Shown: positions 46,539-57,100 of the stretch, piece by piece | Layout of the letters: every line of letters begins with the position of its first letter | Numbering within the stretch: position 1 is the stretch's first letter | Assembly: GCA_030248215.1 (NCBI GenBank) | Contig: JASANG010001347.1 | Location: 1-64,000 of the forward strand | DNA from: Enoplolaimus lenunculus | Taxonomy: Eukaryota > Nematoda > Enoplea > Enoplida > Thoracostomopsidae | Reading direction: 5' to 3' | DNA: 64,000 nt | Program-made: the position numbers and the translations under genes | The notes under the pieces: generated by a model | What the model was told of the DNA's origin: nothing | What the model saw: only the letters and a program-made list of their open reading frames with translations | The model's database searches: none

Positions 46539-48280
46539 TAGGAGTGACTGGAAGCTCTCCGAGCTGTAGTTTTTCACTGAGCTACACATTTGCTTCAACT
46601 TCATAATTTGGTTTGCTACTTACCGTATAATTTTGTGCATTCTTAATAAAGTGGCAAATTTGGAAAACAAACCAGACGAAATTTTTATCTCAGGCCTCCT
46701 TTTCTAAAAAAATTGAAAACTTGAAAGTATCTTATTTAAATCAATTAACTGATGGAATTATATAACTTACTGTGTAAACATCAGGAAGATGTATGCATAA
46801 AAATTAGGTTTCCGGCCTTCAGTGGTTTTAAGAGGCTATAAGTTTGATTTTACCACACACAAAGAGATGTAAGTTACTACAGACACGCTTTTGTTCAAAC
46901 TTTTTAAACAGTAAATCACAGCATTACATTTTCAAATTAATGGTAAATATTACCCCCTGTCTGTCAAGGGTCTGAAACGAAAACATTAAACCGATCCGAA
47001 ACGAGGTGTCTGGTTTTCGATAGATTCTAAAACACTCCGTTTAGTACAATTTAGTTCGAATACGGTTTTTTGCTGATTTTTGGCGTTGATATCTTTTGAG
47101 ATAGGTGAAATATATACGACCGAAGTGATTGGAATCAAATCGTGAAAGTTGGCGAATACTATTAGCCTAGTTGCAATACGTTATTGATGACCAGTAGCAT
47201 CAGGGCATTAAAAATACAAACGAGAAACGACACAAAATATGGAAATAACACAGGCTATTTTGGCCGAGCTGAACTGTATTTCTACCAAAGAGAATAAAAG
47301 CTAATTCTGTTGGAATACTTGTTATATCACAAGTTATAGATACTTTAAAAATGAACACAAAAGGGTGAATATGGCAAAAATGAAGGCGCGAAATATAGTG
47401 AGTACCTGAACAAGTAGGAAATAGGGACGAAGACCTTGAAACATGAAAACAAGTAAATACAAGTTTATAGAAGATATGGCAACCGATAGCTGGCATGACA
47501 CAATAATGAAAATGGCGAATAGTTATTAGCAAACAAGCGGAAGCAGATTGTACTGAAACGCATAGAATGTGCGAAGGGAAGTGATGCCTGAAAAAATGGC
47601 AGGTTGCAGAAACATGACTGTGGTAGAAGTCCAAATTAAGTCAATGTTTTATTTACTTTGTAGTTTTGACTTTAAGTTGGAGGTTTTTAATACGCAATAT
47701 TCGCAGACAGTCAATAGTCGTAGAAATCTGTGCTATATTTTGAGCTACTGTAATAGTTACTTTAAAATGACATTTTGCACTTCCAGGATCTGGCAATTTA
47801 TTAAGAATTTTGACTCGTGAAGTTAAGTCTTTATCTTGACTTACGTCCACAATAAACATTAATGTCAGAAGTATTGTATATTTCTGAAATCTGGCTATTT
47901 TAGACCTTGACCAAAAAGTGGTAAATGTTATGACATGGCAGAAAATTGTTCAAATCGTGATAATTTTGGTTCAAACGACGCATATTGAGAAAGATTAAGC
48001 ACCGTACAAGACAAGTTGTTGTTATAATTCTCGAAACTGGTGCAGAAAACAGCGGGCAAGGGAAGTACATAGCTAGGGTGAAGGGGTTATTGAGGGTTAG
48101 ATTTCTTGTGACACCGAGTGCATGCTGGGCCGCATCCAACACTGTGTAAGGTCTGCAGTGTTCAGCGACGAGGACTTTGGACGAATTCGAAAAGCGACAT
48201 GACTGGATTATGACCTATTTTGAAACACTAACCTTATGAAGTTTGGAATGCTTAGTATTTATTTTGTTATTTGCATATTT
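46539..48280. other. Intergenic, nothing recognised
   Basis: AT-rich. A 144-codon minus-strand frame (47200-47634), rich in His, Cys, Phe and Ser, has no recognisable domain and no typical protein composition. I see no repeats with defined ends. Confidence 0.45.
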
Positions 48281-48289
48281 CAGCCACGT

Positions 48290-49130
48290 TTTGTAAGGTG
48301 TACTATGCTGTATACTGCGTAGTTATTATGCAATGTGTATTACGTATTGACTTTTTGTGTGTGCTATGTACAGTGGCGTGTCGAGAAATTTTGTTTGGGT
48401 GGGCCGCATCCTTTCATTCCCGTAAAGTTAGAATCTTAGCAGCACGGATGTCAATTTCTGGTGGGATTTATAAGGTTGGTCACGCTTCCCTAGTTAGCTC
48501 CCAGACCAGTTTCAGAGTTCTCTTTTAGGTCCTTAAACTTTCCAGGTCGAATTGTTTGCCACGTGAGTACGACGTGAACAAAATATCGTGCGCAAGCGGC
48601 GAAAAGTAGGGTTTGTGGGGGAATTTTTGTATAATACGAAATGTTTCTAGGCACTAGAAGTTCAAAGCTAGAATTAAGATTGTTTTTGAAGAATTCACGA
48701 GCGAAGCGAGCTAGAAGCTTTATATTGTTTTGTATTGATTCCCTCTGTAATAGTCTCGAAACATTTCTTTATTCATGAATCGCGGGGTCTAAACCATCTA
48801 ACTGGTCTAGAGGTTATGTAATTGTGAAACTTTGCACATTTTTTATTACTATGTTTACTTTGAGCTTGTCAGGTTGAGTTGTTTGACTTTGACGTCTACC
48901 TTTGAACAGCGTTGCAGGCAAAATTTTTTCGAAAATTGATCAGTGAAAAACATCGCGCGCGAAGCGAGCAAGAAACCTTACGTTCTTTTTGTATCTAATG
49001 TAAATTATGACGCAAGTACTGATTCCGATTGGCGGGGGGTACCGCGGCCCCCCGGCCCCTTCTTGGTACGACCTTGGTAATGTATTTGGGTATTCTATCG
49101 TGCAATACCCGACATCTCGTTTTTTTCAAG
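48290..49130 (+). repeat. Mixed repeat fragments
   Basis: 48290-48380 (ATGCAATGTGTATTACGTATTGACT) is repeated near 50445-50515, and 49080-49125 (TATCGTGCAATACCCGACA) near 50510-50535. GAGCGAAGCGAGC motifs at about 48700 and 48955 recall the element in OGDH intron 1. These look like broken pieces of one or two interspersed repeats. Confidence 0.5.
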
Positions 49131-49239
49131 GAGGTCGTCCTCTGCTCGTCACACTTCTTATGGGCACACACCGCGGCTGTATGCCCTTGCGGTCCCATTG
49201 TATTTCATTAGTACTGTATGCAAACCTTGACAATCGCCA

Positions 49240-49465
49240 AAAATGTACCATTTAAGGTAGATTTCGCTTCCGTGGATTTGAAAATCTAAAATACAGCAAA
49301 TAAAGTGAATACCTATCTCTAAGTAAGGTTATTTTATCAATAATTTTGCGAAAATGAAAATTAAAATGAATTTTTCGGTGGCATGTATTTTTCATTTTCC
49401 GGTTTCGTTTCCGGTACATTTTTCAATTTCCGGTTCCGGTATATGGTAATTCCGGTTGCACCCTG
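49240..49465 (-). mobile_element. CCGGAACC-type hAT MITE, one end missing
   Basis: Ends AATTCCGGTTGCACCCTG at 49465 and reads as the reverse complement of the 49529-49931 copy back to about 49240, where the other terminus is missing. It abuts a tRNA-like B-box remnant at 49466-49495. Confidence 0.75.
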
Positions 49466-49528
49466 CCACGCGGGGAATCGTACCTCCTGGCCGATATTAT
49501 ATTTTTCCCTAACACTATATGTGCTCGC

Positions 49529-49931
49529 CAGGGTGCAACCGGAATTACAATTTACCGGAACCGGAATTTGAAAATTTTACCGGAACCGGAACCGGAAAGT
49601 GAAAAATGCATTTCACCAAAAATTTCATTTTAATCTTATTTTTCGCTCTATTATTTGTGAAATAACCTTAGTCGAACATAGGTATTTATTTTATTTGTTG
49701 TATTTTAGATTTTCATCATCGAATGAAGTGAAATCCACCATTAATGGCTTATATTCGGAGTACAAGTGGCTTTCAAAAGAGATTCTTAAAAATTAGCAAA
49801 GTTAAGAAAACGGCCAAATTATAATACCGGAATTTTTAAATCCGGTAAAAATTTACCGGAACCGGAACCGGAAGGTGAAAAAATGCCGGTACCGGAACCG
49901 GAACCGGAATTCCGGTTGCACCCGCACCCTG
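49529..49931 (+). mobile_element. CCGGAACC-type hAT MITE with perfect 8-bp duplication
   Basis: Starts CAGGGTGCAACCGGAATTAC and ends GGTTGCACCCGCACCCTG. GTGCTCGC is present on both sides (49521-49528 and 49932-49939), the 8-bp duplication of hAT elements. 403 bp, with CCGGAACCGG repeats at both ends and an AT-rich middle; no transposase. It inserted into the tRNA-SINE composite. Confidence 0.92.
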
Positions 49932-50188
49932 GTGCTCGCGTATGTATGTTTCTTACGTTACACACACTATGCACATACACATGCTACACCACGTATCTAT
50001 ACCAGCATTCTCCTTCTTTAGGCAGTCTTCAAAGACCGCGAATCCAAAAATCTCCGAATCCATGGGCCTGTATTTACAACGCCAGTCTTGGTGAGACCTC
50101 CAAGTCTGAACTGCACGGTCGAGACGACCCTTTCTCCGAAGTACTGCGAATATACAATGGTTTTTCCTTAATTTTTCCGAAACATATG

Positions 50189-50260
50189 GCCACGCCGGGA
50201 ATCGAACCTCGGACCTCTCGCTCGCAAGTCACGCTGTTCCACCCATAACACCACGCGGCC
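50189..50260 (-). ncRNA. tRNA-like SINE head
   Basis: Minus strand: a 7-bp acceptor stem (GGCCGCG with CGTGGCC, one G-T pair), B box GGTTCGATTCC, and a C-TTGCGA loop in the anticodon position. The T-arm stem is poor and no run of T follows, so I read it as a SINE promoter region and not a working tRNA. Confidence 0.6.
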
Positions 50261-50344
50261 GATATTATTTTTCTCTAATACTATAGGTTGTGTGTTATAT
50301 TGCACACGCTATTCACATAGACATGCTACACCACGTATATCAAC

Positions 50345-50379
50345 ACGGCCAACGCTCTTTCCAACTGAGCTATCGCGGC
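50345..50379 (-). ncRNA. tRNA 5'-half remnant (A box)
   Basis: The minus strand reads GCCGCGATAGCTCAGTTGG then AAAGAGC. TAGCTCAGTTGG is a perfect tRNA A box. No matching 3' half follows, so it is a truncated SINE head. Confidence 0.6.
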
Positions 50380-50904
50380 ACTGCTTCAAATACTTGTGAT
50401 AGTTATTCTATGCGTCCTTTACTAGTGTACTACGCTGTGTACAATGTAGCTGAGAAGGAATGTGTATTACGTGTTGACTATTTTTATGTGTGTGCTATGT
50501 ATTCGGGTATTCCATCGTGCAATACTCGACACGTGTGACCAATAATATATGAATTATTCTTGAAAAACTATTTGAAGACGTAAATTGTTTTTAGGATTTT
50601 AAATGCTGGCGGCTGCACCCCACACCCCCGACTAACTGTGGCAGACTTCCGTTCCAAGCCCTTCGACTAAGCATTTTGGATCATAGGATAGTTACTTTTT
50701 TGCGTAAAGGTACCTTTGGGTAAAAACTAAAAAGCAGAAAAAAATTACTGCCAAATGAATAATATATTATATACACCAATTTTTGTCATAACCATGTTCC
50801 GTGTCTTCCGCTAAACCGAAGAAGGGCACAGTCGGGCTCTTCACTATCAAAATAAATCCGTTTTTAAAGGATATGAGAGCGTAAGTTTTATAAATAAAAC
50901 TAAG

Positions 50905-51120
50905 ATGATCGGTATACGAGAATTATGTAGTCCAGTGCGTTGCGCTTTGTCTCAACACCTTCGGAGAACGAGCAGTCAACCGGTATTGCCAAGTGTAGTT
51001 GGAAATCCTAAGCGTAATGTTACCAAAATAGCCGCTGAACCGTTTATGAATGGGACGAATGCTGTGTACATTGAAGAAATGTATCAAGCTTGGATTCAGA
51101 ATCCAACAAGTGTTCATAAG
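50905..51120 (+). CDS. OGDH: OGDH exon 1: presequence and complex-binding N-terminus
   Basis: Residues 1-72. The first ~40 residues are rich in Arg, Ser and Leu with a single acidic residue, as in a mitochondrial targeting sequence. [19 protein letters not shown], then [11 protein letters not shown], matches the conserved OGDH start after cleavage. The ATG at 50905 is the first in frame; a 5' non-coding exon upstream cannot be excluded. Donor GTGAGT. Confidence 0.92.
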
Positions 51121-54100
51121 GTGAGTATTTTAAGGTTTTGTTTCAAATTATCGATTTGTTTATTGCGAAGCTTATAAGACATTCCTGGTAGACATCAATA
51201 TTGATGAAACTATTTACGTATATGAAACTAAATGGTTGTCAACTCTTCTTTCAAATTTTTCCAGCATGTGCTGAGGTTGAAGGATTAAAATCGGCGTATA
51301 TAGTATATAAACATATCCGCATAATTGAGCGAAGCGAAAGTCCGAGCGAAGCTCGGAGTTTCGCGAAGCGTTTTATGTTTTGTACTTGGGGGTCGAAAGG
51401 TGGATGTCCGTCCGTCCGTCTGTCCGTCCGAAAAGATTCTCAGGAACGGCTGAACCGAATTTGATAAACTTTTTTGCTTGAAAGCCAATTATTCTGGGGT
51501 GTTAACCTCGCATTGGGGTTTTAATATTTTAAGCCGTTTATTAGCTACAGGCAAATTTGCATAATTAATTAAGCCAAAATTAGGACTTTCCACAATATTT
51601 CACTAATTATTACAGTTAGAAGCAATCTAATTTTAGCATTAAAGGGTTTTTGGATGCGATGAATCAGCGTAGACTGTTTACAAACCTCCAAAACCGATAA
51701 TTGAGCAGTTAGGTAATAGATAATTTGCATATTAGCACAGTTTATAAGCTTAAATTAGGGTTTTTTACAATATTTCACTAATTATTAAGGTTAAAAGCAA
51801 TATAATTTCAGCACTAAAGGGTTTTTAGGTGCGAGGAATTTGAATAAATTGTTTACAAACATCCAAAACCGATAATTGAATAGTTAGCTGATAGCTAATT
51901 TGCATATTGGCTTAATTGACAAGTCAAAACTAGGACATTTTAAATTATTTCAGTAATTGTTAGGGTTTACTAAAGGTTTTTGGGTGCGGGGAATCTGAAT
52001 AAATTGTTTACATACCTCCAAAACCGATAACTGAATAGTTAGCTAATAGCTAATTTGCATATTGCTTAATTGACAATACAAAATTAGGACTTTTTATATT
52101 ATTTCAATATTTATTAGGGTTTAGTGAAGGTTTTTTGTTGCGAGGAATCTGAATAAATTGTTAGTAGTTAGCTAATAGATAATTTGCATATAAGCATAAT
52201 TGATAAGCCTAAATTAGGCGTTTTTACAATGTTTCACTAATTATTAGGGTTACAAGCAATCTAATTTCAGCAATAATGGGTTTTTAGTTGCGAGAAATTT
52301 GAATAAATTGTTTACTAACCTCCAAAACCGATAATTGAATAGTTATTGTTTACTAACCTCCAAAACCGATAATTGAATAGTTAGGTAATAACTAATTTGC
52401 ATATTACCTTAATTGGTTACGTGTGTTCGAGCTTCGCTCAATAAATGTAGTCCCACTACGACTGGTAGTTACTGATTTTAGCATTAGTGCGTGTTTTGAA
52501 GGAGTTACTAATGCCATTTTGAGTTAAATATCGTTCTGATTTCGTATAGTTTTCAGCGTTTTTGATATGTCTGTATGTTTTAAAACTGATCAAACTGTTG
52601 AGGTTTAAATGTTTGCAATGGCACAGAATGTTCCATTTGATTGAATCCGAATCAGAATCCAAACCTTGCATTTTGCATATTTCCGATATATCGATAATTT
52701 GTGTTTCATAAACCCAACGCGATGTCAAACTTGTTTTTCGTCCTGCAAAATAAATATTTATTTTCCTGCAAATGTAAGTTTTTCACAAACGCAAATATTT
52801 CGCGCTCGACCTCTGTGTTGAGATTTGTGTCCCGAAACAAAAATATTGATTTATATTTGAAGTTATTTAGATTGTTGTGTTTTAAAAAATGCAAACATTT
52901 AATGTCTGTCATTGTTGGATTCGGCTTTTGGATTCGATTTTCTCGTAACCAAATCCGAACTTGAACCGCAAATTTTTGCCAAGTGCGAACTTTTGTTGGC
53001 GCCCAAATGGTCGCTTTTTGGTATCATCTGCTCTTTGAACGTACAAAGTTGTTAGTTATTAAATAATTGGCAGTTGACAATTTGTTAATTTAGAGCTGGG
53101 ACTCGTTTTTCCGCGGAGTTCGGGCAGATTTACCTCCTGGACAAGCATACATTGCTCCACCTGGATATGTGTCTGCTGGATTCGGTGCTTTAACGCAAAC
53201 GTCGACTTTGGCTGGATTGGATGCACAATCGATTAAAGATCATTTAGCAGTTCAACTGATTATAAGAAATTACCAGGTGAATTATATTTTATGAATATAT
53301 TATATACATAATATGAAAATCATTGTACCAGGTAGCGGGAACAACCAAAATATGTCGAACTACTGTATCTGTTTTCAAAATATACGTATCTACTACCTAC
53401 GTATGTTATATTATAATTATATGTATATATTGTGTATAACACTTTACTATATATAATTAAAGTAATACTGTTATTGAACACGTTTTTATTGAGTTCCTTT
53501 ACTTTTTGAAACGTGAACTTGTAGAACAGAGGTCACAATGTTGCTGAATTAGATCCACTTGGTATTAGCAGTGCTGACTTGGATGATTCCATTCCACCGG
53601 AGTTAATGTTGTCAACATATGGCTTGGGTAAGCGAAGTTTGACACGTTATTTTAGCATTTAACGTGACAAATATTTTAAATGTTTATATAATTTCTAAAA
53701 TTTTATTTTACTCCGGTGTAGCTCCTGAAGCAAACTGTTGTTTGACTTGCTGTGCAGCTGTATATAGGAAAACTAAAAAGGCTAACGCTTTGAATTGCCG
53801 GTACAACTACATGAGGGCATTCAAATTTGTAGTAAAGATATAAAGAAAGGCAGGTGAAATCGTGTAATGTGAACTGACGAAAATATGTTATGTTTAATAT
53901 TGAGATGTATCATGTGCTACGCGTGGTATAACAAAACACATTGGCATTATGAGTTTCGGGCTTTTCAGATGAGAATGATATGGACCGCGAGTTTTTGCTT
54001 CCAAAAGGGACTTTTATTGGTGGTGATGCAGAAGCTTTGCCGTTGCGAGAAATTATATCGCGCCTAAAAGTATGTTTATGCTTAGCTAAATTTTGCTTGT

Positions 54101-57100
54101 GGTTTGATTGTAACATGTTTGTTATATACTAGTGAATATAATCGAGTGGTATGCAAATACATTATTTGCTACATTTCCTGTTTGTGAGATTGTTATTTTC
54201 TAACCAATGCTACTGCATTATTTCTTTTCTCACGCCAATACCTTGATTGGGTTTGATTTACAATAATTTATAGCATGCATACTGTCATCATGTTGGTGTC
54301 GAATATATGCACATTCCTAACTTGGACCAACAAAATTGGTTACGTCAGAAAATTGAATCACCCAGAGCTATGGATTTAGCACCTGAACAGAAGAAGACAT
54401 TGTTTAAGAGACTCATTCGTTCTACAAAGTATGCCAAGTATTTACAAGGGCGTGAACCGGCTAGTGTTTCAAGTGTTAAATGTATCCTATGGGAGTTTTG
54501 CCTAGGGTTTTATATCACTTTGTACTTAAGTACTTAAGTACGTGCGAAGTAATTATTTAGTCATTTATCGTTTTTAAAAGCATACTTAAGTTAAGTAAAT
54601 ACTTAAGCCGCTGACTAAATTGATAGATTACAAATTAACCGTTCAGGTATACAAACTTTGGTCCAACTGAAATTGTAGATTCGTGGTGCCTCCTTAATAT
54701 AAATCAAAACTATTATATACTTTTTGGTAATGACAGTGGCTCGCATTTGGCGGTTACTTGTTTTGTTCGAAAAGTTAAGCATTTACTTAAGTCGACGACT
54801 TAAGTATTTACTTAAGTATAACTTAAGTAAATTCTTAAATAGGATTTCAGAAAACCAGCCATTGTGTCAGTTGCCAATACCAGATCCCCCTTTGAAATTT
54901 TTATTGAACGTTCCAAAATTCTAGATACGCCCCATGAGTATTTAATATTTTTAAATATTTTAATATTTAATATTTAATAATGCTTTTTATATTCCGTAAA
55001 AATCTCAATGTTTCCAGAGAATTTCGCTATGTTTAACTAAGTGATAATTTAATTGCATTTTGTCGAATGTAAAGGTTTGTTTTATGTAATTTTGTGGGAA
55101 AATTATCGTTTAACTCACAGACTAAGGTGACGTACAGTGTAGCACGGCCTGCAGTGTATTACTTCTAGATTTGAATCATTCCTGGCGAAAAAATGGCCTG
55201 CAGAGAAGCGATTTGGGCTCGAAGGCTGTGAAGTTGCAATTCCTGCTTTAAAAGAGATAATTGATCGGTGCTCAACAGACGGTGTTGATAGTTTTGTAAT
55301 TGGGATGCCTCATCGGTAAACTTTTGCATAACATAGCACGGATTGCGACGATCGCCCTAGCGATGGTTACCATAAAGCGACAATTGTTCAAACGCGGAAA
55401 CTGGCAAAGCGCCACAATTTCCCACACGACAGTTGTCCAACTTCGACAATTGCCCAAGATATTTGCCCGATCAGCGATTGCCCAAAATACAGCGAACGAT
55501 CGTGGAGCACCGCTATCTGATTATACAGCTATTTGAGAAACAGAATGACCTCTCCGGTTACCCAAAATTCTATGTTTTGAAAGGAAACACAAAACACTTT
55601 GATTTTATTGCGACAAAGCACAACTAGTTGCATTTTCGCGTTTAAAAAATTTATGGCATCGTGTCAAAAATATGGTTCATTCGCCTTTATAACGTCTACG
55701 CTATGTTAAAAAATCGTTCAGTCTATTCAGTATGCCCGGGATGAAAATCAACACTATAGCTTTGAATTAGGGTTGTACTGAGGGTGTTTTGATATAGTGG
55801 AATAGAGCAGATAAAAATATTAAAAACTTTTGTTACTAACTTTTATTTTTAGTTTCGGTAACTGTTAAAAATTGACCGAGAGCGAGACCAAAAGTCTCGC
55901 TCTCGGTAGTTTGGGTCACGGTCTCGCATTTTTGACCGAGACCGCCCATTCCTGGTCATTTGGCAGAGTGTAACAATCGACTGAAACGTGCGAAGTCCAA
56001 CTTACTCTCTCCGCAATATAACCTCAGCATATTTATGCACCGTTCAAAATAAAAATTCTGGCCGGATACAAAAACATTTATAAGTTTTCAATGAAACCAT
56101 GTTCAAGTAGGATGAGCAGTTTTGTATTGCCCTTCGATGCGCGTTAGGTTAGATCAAGTAGGTATTGTCAGTGCGAAATCATACTGTTTGTATACGTGGT
56201 TTTATACTTACCTCCAAACTGTTTGTTGAAGCCTAGGCGGTACCAATGCCAAATCATACTGTTTATGCCAATTCATACTGTTTGTATATTTATAACTTAT
56301 GAAAGCTTTGATGAGCGCCGAACGAGGCCAGTTTAGACACCTCCTTTAAACTCTTAATTGAGGCTCCATAGATTTGACAAATTTGAATAAACGTTACTAA
56401 AATTCTTTACTCTAAAATTGGGCAACTAGTCATTCCTGTCACCCCGTGGAGTCGTCCTTGGGATCGATATACCTTAAACTGCGGGCAGCGGCGGATAAAA
56501 ATAAATTTATGACAGGCTTACCGGACTGCACGCACTGTCAGCTTTCAAGCCATCTAGTGTTTTTCTGATCAACTCAATTACTCAAAAATATCTTGAAGTT
56601 GAAACATATACATATATCAGATTGCAACCGGAATTACAATTTACCAGAACCAGATTCGGATTTTTGAAAAATCACCGGAACCGATACCGGGAAGCGAAAA
56701 ATACACGACACTGAGAAATTAATTTTTATTTTATTTTTTGTTAAATTATTGATGAAATAACGTTAATTGAAGATAGGTATTTACTAAATCTGCTGCATTT
56801 TAGATTTTAATTATCCATGAAAGCGGAATCTACCTTCGATGGTTTATTTTCGTTGATTGTCAAGGTTTTTATATATTAATGAAATCTGGTTTATTTTTTA
56901 GTGTCATTTAAAAAGACTAACAATTAGTAAATTCAAAAACGACCAATATTTTATGCGGAAGTTTTTAATTCCGGAAAAAAATTAACCGGAACCGGAAGGT
57001 GAAAAATGCCAGAACTGGAATATAGGTTGCACCTTGATTTGATTGATGTGGACTGAGTTGCAAATAAACCAGGCGAGAAGCCAGGTGTAATTCTAATATT

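Larger units (their letters stand above)
49466..50300 (-). mobile_element. tRNA-derived SINE composite (interrupted by hAT MITE)
   Basis: Read on the minus strand, GTATTAGAGAAAAATAATATC precedes a tRNA-like head at 50189-50260 and then a body reaching the hAT insertion at 49931. Beyond it, a second GTGTTAGGGAAAAATATAATATC precedes a partial head with a B-box-like GGTACGATTCC (49466-49495). ACATGCTACACCACGTAT recurs at about 49980 and 50320, so the unit is about 340 bp and tandem. Confidence 0.6.

Noticed and set aside
47200-47634. 144-codon minus-strand frame
   Set aside because: Unusual composition (His, Cys, Phe, Ser), no domain, no splice-site or homology support.
50189-50260. Functional tRNA gene
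   Set aside because: Good acceptor stem and B box, but a weak T stem, no terminator T-run and membership in a repeated ~340-bp unit mark it as a SINE head.
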